Of a DNA stretch of 53,488 bases, positions 17,003 to 24,678 are shown piece by piece. This DNA is from Clostridiales bacterium. Its GTDB lineage: Bacteria > Bacillota > Clostridia > Christensenellales > CAG-314. Below the pieces are notes generated by a model, which made no database searches, had not been told where the DNA came from, and saw only the letters and a program-made list of their open reading frames with translations. Location of the stretch: contig DPQS01000035.1 in the NCBI GenBank assembly GCA_003537755.1, positions 17,854-71,341 of the forward strand, written 5' to 3'. Position 1 is the first letter of the stretch. Each line of letters begins with the position of its first letter. Made by a program: the position numbers and the translations under genes.

Positions 17003-17770
17003 TCAACCGAACCGACCCGTGATGTAATTTTCCGTGCGCTTGTCGGCGGGCGAGCCGAAAATCTGCGTCGTGTCGCCGTATTCCACCAGTTCACCTAGCA
17101 GGAAGAAAGCCGTTTTGTCGGCAACGCGCGTTGCCTGTTGCATGTTGTGCGTAACGATTACTATCGTAAGCGACTTTTTCAATTCCTCGATTAGTTCCTC
17201 TATCTTGCCTGTCGAGATCGGGTCGAGTGCCGACGTCGGCTCGTCCATAAGCAGTATTTCGGGGTTGGCGGCAAGCGAACGCGCGATACACAGACGTTGC
17301 TGTTGTCCGCCGCTCATGCCGAGAGCCGTCTTTTTGAGGCGGTCTTTTACCTCGTCCCAGATGCCTGCGCGTACAAGGGACGTTTCCACGATTTCGTCAA
17401 GTTGCGCCTTTTTTGTAGTGCCGAACGCACGCGGCGCGTATGCAATGTTGTCGTAAATGCTCATCGGGAATGGGTTTGGCTTCTGAAACACCATGCCGAC
17501 GCTACGGCGCAGGTCGTTGACGTCGGTGGATTTGTCGTAAATGTCCACCCCGCCGATTACGAAACTTCCCGAAACTTTGCAACCGTCCACAAGGTCGTTC
17601 ATTCTGTTGAGCGTTTTGAGAAAGGTGGATTTGCCGCAACCCGACGGACCGATAAGGGCGGTTACGCTGTTTTGCGGTATTTGTATATTTATATCTTTAA
17701 GCGCGTGAAAATCGCCGTAGTACAGGTTGCAATCCTTTACGCGTATAGTTTTGTCTTGTTGAAAAATCAT
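17003..17770 (-). CDS. pstB: Phosphate ABC transporter ATP-binding protein PstB
   Basis: A 255-residue ATPase of standard length. Walker A GPSGCGKST at 41-49; Q-loop 'VFQKPNPFPMSIYDNIAYAPR', typical of PstB; signature 'MSGGQQQRLCIAR'; Walker B 'ILLMDEPTSALDP'; switch His in 'VIVTHNMQQA'. It energises phosphate import through PstC and PstA. Its GAGG site lies seven bases before the ATG. A gap of 171 bp separates it from pstA, while other gaps in this operon are short; no clear promoter or terminator was found in the gap, only a weak TCGGA/TCCGA hairpin. Confidence 0.97.
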   Translation of the reverse strand: MIFQQDKTIRVKDCNLYYGDFHALKDINIQIPQNSVTALIGPSGCGKSTFLKTLNRMNDLVDGCKVSGSFVIGGVDIYDKSTDVNDLRRSVGMVFQKPNPFPMSIYDNIAYAPRAFGTTKKAQLDEIVETSLVRAGIWDEVKDRLKKTALGMSGGQQQRLCIARSLAANPEILLMDEPTSALDPISTGKIEELIEELKKSLTIVIVTHNMQQATRVADKTAFFLLGELVEYGDTTQIFGSPADKRTENYITGRFG

Positions 17771-17941
17771 TGTTTAACCTCGTTTTTGCAATTGGTTCGG
17801 ACAGGGTTTTGTCACCGCTCCGACTGCATTTTGTCAAGTTTTTTACCGTGTTTTGTAATCAAATTCCTGATACGTATAGTCAATTTCGTCACCACTAAGA
17901 ATTTTTGCGACTTGGAGGAATGGCAAAATCAACCCCACTTT

Positions 17942-18790
17942 TTACGCCTCGCCGGTCTTGCGCTTTATCAGTTTGCCGAGAAGCACGGCAAGCATGTTTA
18001 TTCCCAGTACAAGCACTATCAGCACCACTCCGGTTGCCGCCGCTTCGTCGGCGTAACCGAAACTTGCGAAGTAGTAAATGTCCAATGCCAGCGTCGTCCC
18101 GGGTGACAGCAGCGACACGGGCATCTTGTTGACAACCATGCCGACAGTCAGCAGCAACACCGCACTTTCCGACACGACGCGCCCGACGGCAAGTATTATT
18201 GCCGTGACAATGCCGCCGGCACAACTTGGCAACACAGCCTTGAATATCGTGCGGACTTTACCTGCGCCCAGCGCATAGGAACCTTCGCGGATACCCGCAG
18301 GCACCGACAGCAAACTTTCCTCCACCGAACGCACGATGACGGGAAGTATCATAAGGGACAACGTAATGCCACCGCCGAGCAAACTGTAACCCATTTTGAG
18401 TGCGACAACAAACACCAGATAGCCGAACAATCCGTATACAATGCTTGGTATACCTGCAAGCGTTTCGGTGGCGATGCGGATTACGCGCACGAGTTTGCTT
18501 TGGTTGTTGGTGTACTCCGCAAGGAAGATTGCCGCAAACATACCGATTGGTACGGCGATTGCAAGGGAAATTACAACAAGACTCAATGTGCCGACAAGCG
18601 CGGGCAGAATCGTCGGTCCGTCCTTGCCGTCGCCGAACAACGACGGGTTGAGGTGCGGAATACCGCTGACCAGAATGTACACCAGTATTCCGACAAGTGC
18701 CGTCATGGCGATTGCGGTCGCCACGTAACCGACATACTTAAGCACGAGACACATCACTTTACTGCGTGAAAGGTTTTTGTTTTTCATCAT
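17942..18790 (-). CDS. pstA: Phosphate ABC transporter permease PstA
   Basis: A 282-residue permease with about six transmembrane segments and a BPD_transp_1 domain. The EAA-type loop 'EGSYALGAGKVRTIFKAVLP' contacts PstB. 'TLAGIPSIVYGLFGYLVFV' is a PstA/PstC family landmark. The ATG overlaps the pstC stop by 4 bp (ATGA) and follows AGGAG, so pstC and pstA are translationally coupled. It acts in the membrane with PstC. Confidence 0.96.
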   Translation of the reverse strand: MMKNKNLSRSKVMCLVLKYVGYVATAIAMTALVGILVYILVSGIPHLNPSLFGDGKDGPTILPALVGTLSLVVISLAIAVPIGMFAAIFLAEYTNNQSKLVRVIRIATETLAGIPSIVYGLFGYLVFVVALKMGYSLLGGGITLSLMILPVIVRSVEESLLSVPAGIREGSYALGAGKVRTIFKAVLPSCAGGIVTAIILAVGRVVSESAVLLLTVGMVVNKMPVSLLSPGTTLALDIYYFASFGYADEAAATGVVLIVLVLGINMLAVLLGKLIKRKTGEA

Positions 18791-19653
18791 GCGCGCTCCT
18801 TTTTAAGCAACGACAGCGAAGCGTTGAGCAGAAATGTAAACACAAACAGCACCACGCCCGAAGCGATGAGTGCCGACACACCCTCGTCGGGCAGTTCCAA
18901 TGCGCCCTGAGCGATGTTTGCCGTCAGCGTGCACATACTCTGAAACAGTCCCGTAGGCACTTCCGGGCTGTTGCCGATTACCATTACCACAGCCATCGTT
19001 TCGCCGATCGCGCGCCCTATTGCCAACACAACGCCTGCAACGATACCGCTTTTTGCGGCAGGCAGCATTACCGTGAACGTGGCTTGTTCCTTGGTTGCGC
19101 CCAGTGCCAGTGCGCCCTGGTAGTATTCCTGCGGCACGGCTTGCAAACTGTCCAGACTTACACTTACCACCGTCGGCAAAATCATGACGGACAAAACAAG
19201 CGAAGCCGCCAGTATGCCGTAGCCTACGCCGTTGGGCGACACGTAATCGCGCAGAAACGGCACGATAAAGTTGAGCCCTACCATACCGTAAATTACCGAC
19301 GGTATGCCGGCAAGCAGGTTTATCATGTGTCTGACGGGCGCGACGAAACGTTTCGGGATAAATTTGTACAGCGAAATGGCGACAAACAAACCAAGCGTAA
19401 TGCCGATTGCGACGGACAAACCCGTCACATACAATGAGCCGACAATCATCGGAAATATACCGTACTCGGACGGCTCGCCCATCGGGTGCCATGTAGTGCC
19501 GAACAGAAATTTGCCCAGTCCGTACTTTGCCACAAACGGTGTGCCGTTGGCAAGCAGAAACACGGTAATTACCGCAAGCGCGACTACCGAAAACACGGCG
19601 CAGGCGGCAAACAGACACTTCATTAAGTTTTCTTTTAATTTAAGTTTATTCAC
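18787..19653 (-). CDS. pstC: Phosphate ABC transporter permease PstC
   Basis: A 288-residue permease. Six predicted membrane segments; 'LLAGIPSVIYGMVGLNFIVPFL' and the EAA loop 'QGALALGATKEQATFTVMLP'; 'GRAIGETMAVVMVIGN' is typical of PstC. The start is GTG at 19653 with AAGGA seven bases upstream. It follows pstS after 87 bp that contain a perfect stem-loop (19690-19716), which may give pstS more transcript than the permeases. It overlaps pstA by 4 bp. Confidence 0.96.
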   Translation of the reverse strand: MNKLKLKENLMKCLFAACAVFSVVALAVITVFLLANGTPFVAKYGLGKFLFGTTWHPMGEPSEYGIFPMIVGSLYVTGLSVAIGITLGLFVAISLYKFIPKRFVAPVRHMINLLAGIPSVIYGMVGLNFIVPFLRDYVSPNGVGYGILAASLVLSVMILPTVVSVSLDSLQAVPQEYYQGALALGATKEQATFTVMLPAAKSGIVAGVVLAIGRAIGETMAVVMVIGNSPEVPTGLFQSMCTLTANIAQGALELPDEGVSALIASGVVLFVFTFLLNASLSLLKKERA

Positions 19654-19689
19654 AAATACGTCCTTAAACAGCCTTTACTATACGCTTAA

Positions 19690-19716
19690 ATGCCGTTTGC
19701 TGTACACAAACGGCAT
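19690..19716 (-). other. Intercistronic stem-loop between pstS and pstC
   Basis: ATGCCGTTTG (19690-19699) and CAAACGGCAT (19707-19716) form a perfect 10-bp stem with a 7-nt loop. On the minus-strand transcript no U-run follows, so complete termination is unlikely. It may protect the pstS 3' end or partly reduce read-through. Confidence 0.75.
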
Positions 19717-19740
19717 AGGGTTAATTAGCCATGTTACTTA

Positions 19741-20631
19741 TTACTCTGCAATTACCTGCGACCAGACCGTCAGTTGCGTTTCGCCATCGACATTGCCGTA
19801 GATGTGCTTCAGTTGATCCTTGGTAATGTTTCTAAGCGGGTTTTGCGCATTGACAATCAGTGCGATACCGTCCATTGCAAACGCCGTAGACGTGCAACCT
19901 TCCGCTTTGCTTTGCACAAATTTTTCGCTAATCATACCGAACGGGCTTACGTCGTTTTGCGCATCCTTGTAACCCTGTGACGAACCTGTACCGCCGACTG
20001 TAACCTTTACTTTGCCTTGCAGCGATTCAAACTTTTCCGCAAGTTTGTTCATGACGGGTTGGCAGGAAGTGCTGCCGGTAAGGGCGATTGAACCTTCCAA
20101 TGTTTCGTCAGCAACGTACGCAGGAGCGTTGTCAACGCTTGCCGTGTAACCTTCCGCAGCGACGATTGCCTGTCCTTCCGCGCTAAGCAGGAAGTCGTAG
20201 TAAGCCTTGTACAGTTTGTTTTTCAAAGTGTCTGCCTTGTACACCACCGACAGCGGACGAGAGATGGGGTAGCTGCCGTCCTTGATTGTAGCGGCACTGG
20301 GTGCAACGCCGTCAACGGTAAGTACTGTTACGTCCTTTGCGCCGAGCACATATCCAAGGCTGTCGAAAGCGATGGAATACTTGTTTGTCTGAACGCCGGA
20401 CAACACTGCCGCGGTGTCGCTTGCCTTGATTACGCCGGAAACGTCCGCCTTGCCTTTGAGACCGATAATTTCCATAAACGCCGTTTTTGTTCCGCTGCCG
20501 TCCTGACGAGTGATGACGGTAATGTTTTTGGAAGCGTCAAATTCACCGCCGTTCGTGTTGCAAGCCACAAGCGCAAATACGCAAGCCGTGACAAGAACCG
20601 CAGCGGTAACAACTTTTACTAATCTTTTCAT
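19741..20631 (-). CDS. pstS: Phosphate-binding lipoprotein PstS, circularly permuted
   Basis: A 296-residue lipoprotein (lipobox L-V-A-C, Cys24). ATG 20631 follows GGAGG by nine bases. The two halves of a normal PstS appear in reverse order. The N-terminal half has TRQDGSGTKTAF, then 'NKYSIAFDSLGYV' and 'SRPLSVVYK', 'FLLSAEGQAIV', which normally form the second half. The C-terminal half begins 'GSIALTGSTSCQPVMNKLAE' and continues 'GTGSSQGYKDA', 'FAMDGIALIVNAQNPL', 'ITKDQLKHIYG', normally the first half. The protein stops at the point where the usual sequence would continue into the T-R-x-D-G-S-G-T block. All binding-loop elements are present, so it is probably functional. It is first in the operon, behind the Pho box. 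Confidence 0.93.
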   Translation of the reverse strand: MKRLVKVVTAAVLVTACVFALVACNTNGGEFDASKNITVITRQDGSGTKTAFMEIIGLKGKADVSGVIKASDTAAVLSGVQTNKYSIAFDSLGYVLGAKDVTVLTVDGVAPSAATIKDGSYPISRPLSVVYKADTLKNKLYKAYYDFLLSAEGQAIVAAEGYTASVDNAPAYVADETLEGSIALTGSTSCQPVMNKLAEKFESLQGKVKVTVGGTGSSQGYKDAQNDVSPFGMISEKFVQSKAEGCTSTAFAMDGIALIVNAQNPLRNITKDQLKHIYGNVDGETQLTVWSQVIAE

Positions 20632-20837
20632 TTTTACTTTCCTCCGATCAAATCGAGTTATAAACAACCGTGCGACACTAAGCCGCATGCAGTTTGTCGA
20701 AAATTTTTGTCCGCAACCACGAACATTCCGCGCCGCACGTTGCAAACGGTAAACCGACAACGCCGTCGCACAATACCTCTGCGACTGCCGAGCGACATTG
20801 TTTGCGGAAGTTTTTCTCCCGCCCGATTTACAAGCAC

Positions 20838-20903
20838 ATTGTACACCTACGTGAAAAAACAAACACGCAATGTTGTGTAAAAGAAACGTAAAGAATGTGT
20901 AAA
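20838..20903 (-). promoter_or_regulatory. Pho box and promoter of the pst operon
   Basis: On the minus strand four hexamers recur every 11 bp: TTTACA (20903-20898), TTTACG (20892-20887), TTTACA (20881-20876) and TTGCGT (20870-20865). This matches the PhoP-binding Pho box known from Bacillus (TT(A/T/C)ACA direct repeats with 5-bp spacers). A -10 hexamer TACAAT lies at 20843-20838, 21 bp after the last repeat. It stands in for a poor -35, as expected for a PhoP-activated promoter. Confidence 0.9.
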
Positions 20904-20955
20904 AAAAACAGGCTTCCTCTGCCGACGTCACCGCCGACAAATGAAACCTGTTTTT
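20904..20955. terminator. Second terminator after the opp operon, adjoining the Pho box
   Basis: AAAAACAGG (20904-20912) pairs with CCTGTTTTT (20947-20955). On the minus strand the stem CAGGTTTC/GAAGCCTG is followed by eight U, which suits termination of transcription coming from oppF. It abuts the Pho box and insulates the pst promoter. Confidence 0.8.
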
Positions 20956-21011
20956 ATTGTTTTATTCTGATTATTTTTCAAACGAATATCAACATTCCGT
21001 CCCGACAAACA

Positions 21012-21047
21012 AAAGCGCACCTTACGCCAATTGGCGTCAGGTACGCT
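21012..21047. terminator. First terminator after oppF
   Basis: A long imperfect stem, AAGCG-c-ACCT-t-ACGCC with loop AATT and GGCGT-c-AGGT-a-CGCTT, spans 21012-21047. On the minus strand it is followed by TTTTG. With the hairpin at 20904-20955 it forms a tandem terminator for the opp operon. Confidence 0.8.
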
Positions 21048-21116
21048 TGTTGATTTACCTTTGATATTGTGCCGCACAAGCGTAAAAGTACTTGTGATGC
21101 CATGGCACGTTACAGA

Positions 21117-22247
21117 CTACTTATCCGATTTTTTGCCGAGATGCAACTTCTTTGCTTCCGCTTCGGCGCGCGCCTGTGCTTCCGCTTCTTCCTGTTTGCG
21201 AACCAATTCTTCGTAGTAAGAGGGGTTGCTCATTACTTCGCTGTCGTACAGGTGGCACGCCACGAAGTGACCGTTACCCACATCCTTGAACTGCGGACAA
21301 GCAACCTTGCACGCTGCCATACACTGCTTGCAACGTGTGTGGAACTTGCACCCGGCAGGCGGATTAGCCGGTGACGGAATGTCGCCTTCCAGCACAATAC
21401 GCTTAATCTTCGTATCCGGATCGGGTATGGGGATAGCCGAAAACAATGCTTTTGTGTAGGGGTGCAAGGGATTGTCGAACATCTCGCGCTTGGAGCCGTA
21501 TTCCACCATGTTGCCGAGGTACATTACGCCTACGTCGTCAGAGATGTGTTCCACCACGGACAGGTCGTGCGAAATAAAGATGTAAGAAAGGTGTTCGGAT
21601 TCCTGCAAATCCTTAAACAAGTTGATGATTTGCGCCTGTATCGACACGTCCAGTGCGCTGACAGGCTCGTCGCAAATTACAAGTTTGGGTTTGAGAGCAA
21701 GTGCTTTGGCAATGCAGATACGCTGACGTTGTCCGCCGCTGAATTCGTGAGGATAACGGTCAAAATAATGTGGCTGCAAACCGCACTTTGTCATGATGTC
21801 CACAACGTAATCCTTGTATTCTTCGGGCGGTACGATGTTGTGCACCTTTACCGCTTCACCCACAATCTCGCCGACGGTCATACGCGGCGACAGCGAAGAA
21901 TACGGATCCTGGAATATCATCTGGAAGTTGGGGCGCAACTTACGTAAAGCCTCACCCTTCAACTTTTCGATGTGCACTCCGTCGAAGATAATCTCGCCGT
22001 CGGTCGGCTCGTACAAACGCAAAATAGTACGTCCGAGCGTGGTTTTGCCACACCCCGACTCACCTACTATGCCGATGGTCTTACCTTCCTTAAGTTTGAA
22101 TGATACGCCGTCCACCGCCTTGAGGTAGACGATATTTTTCTTAAGGAAACTTTTTGAAATAGGAAAGTATTCCTTAAGATTGTTTACTTCCAGTATGTAT
22201 TTTTCGCCGTTTTCCGTTTCGGGAGTTGTAATTGTAGTATTATTCAT
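21117..22247 (-). CDS. oppF: Oligopeptide ABC transporter ATP-binding protein OppF
   Basis: A 376-residue ATPase. ATG 22247 follows AAGGAG by ten bases; a GTG nine bases further upstream has too short a spacing. Walker A GESGCGKTT (62-70); Q-loop 'MIFQDPYSSLSPRMTV'; signature 'FSGGQRQRICIAKAL'; Walker B 'LVICDEPVSALDV'; switch 'FISHDLSVV'. The C-terminal oligopeptide-transporter region carries a Cys cluster, 'CKFHTRCKQCMAACKVACP', that may hold a metal or Fe-S cluster. The last 45 residues are a charged Glu/Ala/Lys helix. It overlaps oppD by 8 bp and is the last gene before the tandem terminators. Confidence 0.94.
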   Translation of the reverse strand: MNNTTITTPETENGEKYILEVNNLKEYFPISKSFLKKNIVYLKAVDGVSFKLKEGKTIGIVGESGCGKTTLGRTILRLYEPTDGEIIFDGVHIEKLKGEALRKLRPNFQMIFQDPYSSLSPRMTVGEIVGEAVKVHNIVPPEEYKDYVVDIMTKCGLQPHYFDRYPHEFSGGQRQRICIAKALALKPKLVICDEPVSALDVSIQAQIINLFKDLQESEHLSYIFISHDLSVVEHISDDVGVMYLGNMVEYGSKREMFDNPLHPYTKALFSAIPIPDPDTKIKRIVLEGDIPSPANPPAGCKFHTRCKQCMAACKVACPQFKDVGNGHFVACHLYDSEVMSNPSYYEELVRKQEEAEAQARAEAEAKKLHLGKKSDK

Positions 22248-23511
22248 TGTCGCCACGCTCCTTCAACGCGAGATAGCACGACACAAAGTGCGTCGGTGAA
22301 ACCTGTACCATCGGCGGATACTCGCCCTTACAAATGTTGCACTTCATGTTACATCTGTCCTTGAAGTAGCAACAAGTCGGCATATTGATGGGGTTAGGCA
22401 CGTTGCCGGGGATACTGTACAATCTGTCAACTTCCTTACCTACGACCGGCTTGCTTTTTTGCAGACCGATTGTATACGGGTGCATCGGGTTTTTGAAAAT
22501 TTCCTGCACGGTACCCTTTTCCACCACTCTGCCTGCGTACATTACGACAACGTAGTCCACCATTTCGGCAATAACGCCCAGGTCGTGGGTAATCAGCATT
22601 ATACTGCCATTGATTTTTTTCTTAACGTCACGCAACAGGTCAAATATTTGCGCTTGTATAGTAACGTCCAGAGCCGTCGTCGGCTCGTCTGCGATAATCA
22701 ACTTGGGATTGCAGCAAAGTGCCATTGCAATCATTACACGTTGACGCATACCTCCGGAAAGTTCGTGCGGGTAGCAATTGTACACATGTTCGGGCATTGC
22801 AATGCCTACAAGGCGCAGCATTTCAAGACTTTTTTCCTTGGCAAGCAACTTGTCTGCGCCGTCTACGTGCAACAAAGTAACTTCGTCCAATTGGTTACCG
22901 ATTGTAAACACGGGGTTGAGCGAAGTCATCGGCTCCTGGAAAATCATGCTGATTTCACTGCCTCTGATGTGCGCCATCTCGCTGAGCGGCATCTTTGCAA
23001 TGTCCACTACTTCGTCGTGTTCCTCAAAAATCGTCTTGAAACGAGGTTTGCCCTTGTGGTCAACCGCCTGACGTGTGACCTCGTTGCCGTTTTCATCGGT
23101 AACGTTTTCCATAATCGGTTCCTTGCCGACGGGTGTTTTTACCGTTGAGCAGAATCTGATACTTCCGCTGACGATTTGTCCCATAGGACCTTGCACAAGT
23201 TGCATAAGCGACAAACTCGTCACCGACTTGCCACAGCCCGACTCACCTACCACACCTACGGTAGCACCGCGAGGAATGCTGAACGAAACGCCGTTTACCG
23301 CCTTGACAACGCCATTGTCGGTGTAAAAATACGTATGCAAATCATCAAACTCGACAATATTGTTCGGGTCCTTCATTGTTGTGACGTAATCGTCGCGAGT
23401 AAATGCCGCTCTACGCTTTTGAAGAGCTTTTATCTCTCGTGCATTTGAACGCGCAATCTCACGCGATTCGTCGACGGTAATATAGTGTCCGTTTTGTTTT
23501 TTTTCTGCCAT
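22240..23511 (-). CDS. oppD: Oligopeptide ABC transporter ATP-binding protein OppD
   Basis: A 423-residue ATPase, longer than the usual 320-350. It has an N-terminal extension of about 50 residues and an insertion at about 123-168 between the Walker A region and the Q-loop. Walker A GESGCGKS (89-96); Q-loop 'MIFQEPMTSLNPVFTIG'; signature 'LSGGMRQRVMIAMAL'; Walker B 'LIIADEPTTALDV'; switch 'LITHDLGVIAEM'. A C-terminal Cys cluster (CCYFKDRCNMKCNIC) matches the oligopeptide-transporter C-terminal domain. The stop of oppC overlaps its GAGGTGA ribosome site. It pairs with OppF to drive peptide import. Confidence 0.94.
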   Translation of the reverse strand: MAEKKQNGHYITVDESREIARSNAREIKALQKRRAAFTRDDYVTTMKDPNNIVEFDDLHTYFYTDNGVVKAVNGVSFSIPRGATVGVVGESGCGKSVTSLSLMQLVQGPMGQIVSGSIRFCSTVKTPVGKEPIMENVTDENGNEVTRQAVDHKGKPRFKTIFEEHDEVVDIAKMPLSEMAHIRGSEISMIFQEPMTSLNPVFTIGNQLDEVTLLHVDGADKLLAKEKSLEMLRLVGIAMPEHVYNCYPHELSGGMRQRVMIAMALCCNPKLIIADEPTTALDVTIQAQIFDLLRDVKKKINGSIMLITHDLGVIAEMVDYVVVMYAGRVVEKGTVQEIFKNPMHPYTIGLQKSKPVVGKEVDRLYSIPGNVPNPINMPTCCYFKDRCNMKCNICKGEYPPMVQVSPTHFVSCYLALKERGDNE

Positions 23512-23515
23512 ACCG

Positions 23516-24667
23516 TCACCTCATTGCCTTGGGGTCATAAGCGTCACGAAGTCCGTCACCCACAAAGTTGAACGCCAGCACTGCCAGAATGATGCAGATA
23601 CCGGGGGCAATCCACAAGTTGGGATACAAACGCAACGCAGTATTGTTTGCCGCGGCATTGATCATGTTACCCCACGTAGCATATTGCATGGGAAGACCGA
23701 TACCAAGATATCCGAGGGTAGCTTCGGTAAGAATGATACCACCCAGTCCCAAAGTCATGGATACGATAAGTTGCGGCATCACGTTGGGAATAAGGTGTTT
23801 GAATATCTTGCGCGACACCGGCAAACCGCTTGCTTCCGCGCTTAGCATGAAGTCCTGTTCACGCAATGTAAGTATTTGTCCGCGAACCAATCTTGCAGTA
23901 CCTGCCCAACCGAACAACGTCAGCATTGCCATCATTACGTACAACTTGGCAGGGCCTGTTACGTTACGCGCGTCCAGTGCCACACCGATAATCATCATCA
24001 TAGGCAACGTAGGTACACAGTTGAATATATCGACGATACGCATTATTATCTGATCGACCCAGCCGCCGAAGTAGCCTGCCAGACCGCCAAGAAATACGCC
24101 TAATATCGTTTCAAGAAGGATTACCACGAAACCTACCGTCAGCGAAACTCTTCCACCGTACATCAGACGAGAAAATACGTCGTAACCCTTGTCGTCCGTA
24201 CCGAGAAGGTGCGAACCTGATGGTTTAAGATAGTTGGTCGGCTCGGAGAACTTGACAATATACACGGGATCTTCGCCGTAGGTCGGCGCTTCCACAATGG
24301 TTGTGTACTCTTCCGTAACTTTTTGCGAATTGTCGGCCTCGTCTTCGCCCCAGATGAAACTGAACGGCAAAAACGGTCCCAGAAAAGAGAACACGAACAA
24401 CGTAATCAACATGATAAGTCCCGTCATGGACAATTTGCTGCGGAAAAACCTTTTGAGCACTATTCGTCCGGGGCTAAGGGTACGACTGGTTATTTCTTCG
24501 GTAGATTGTTCACCTGCATCTTCTTTGTAAGGTGCAAAAGCGTCCTCGGCGTTCAACGCCTGTTTCAGTGCTTCGTTACTTTCTTCAACAAGTCCCGCAA
24601 CGTTTTGTTCGTCGGACAGCAAGGTGTCGGTAGGATTGTTGACTAAATTTTCTTTGTTGTATTCCAT
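23516..24667 (-). CDS. oppC: Oligopeptide ABC transporter permease OppC
   Basis: A 383-residue permease with an N-terminal cytoplasmic extension of about 75 acidic residues. Next come the OppC-type signature 'RFFRSKLSMTGLIMLI', an extracytoplasmic section ('SGSHLLGTDDKGYDVFSRLMYGGR' is a landmark of OppC/DppC) and a BPD_transp_1 domain. The EAA loop 'LSAEASGLPVSRKIFKHLIPN' contacts the ATPases. The end 'FNFVGDGLRDAYDPKAMR' is typical. AAGGAG lies eight bases before the ATG, and the gene is 11 bp from oppB. Confidence 0.94.
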   Translation of the reverse strand: MEYNKENLVNNPTDTLLSDEQNVAGLVEESNEALKQALNAEDAFAPYKEDAGEQSTEEITSRTLSPGRIVLKRFFRSKLSMTGLIMLITLFVFSFLGPFLPFSFIWGEDEADNSQKVTEEYTTIVEAPTYGEDPVYIVKFSEPTNYLKPSGSHLLGTDDKGYDVFSRLMYGGRVSLTVGFVVILLETILGVFLGGLAGYFGGWVDQIIMRIVDIFNCVPTLPMMMIIGVALDARNVTGPAKLYVMMAMLTLFGWAGTARLVRGQILTLREQDFMLSAEASGLPVSRKIFKHLIPNVMPQLIVSMTLGLGGIILTEATLGYLGIGLPMQYATWGNMINAAANNTALRLYPNLWIAPGICIILAVLAFNFVGDGLRDAYDPKAMR

Positions 24668-24678
24668 ACCTGTACTCC

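Noticed and set aside
17915..17941. GGAGG followed by ATG on the plus strand (about 17915-17922)
   Set aside because: The frame has no family similarity and runs antisense into pstA; it looks like a chance match.
14182..20631. Possible second two-component system separate from Pho
   Set aside because: Gene order next to phoU and pstB, the PhoB-type winged helix and the Pho box all support one PhoPR system.
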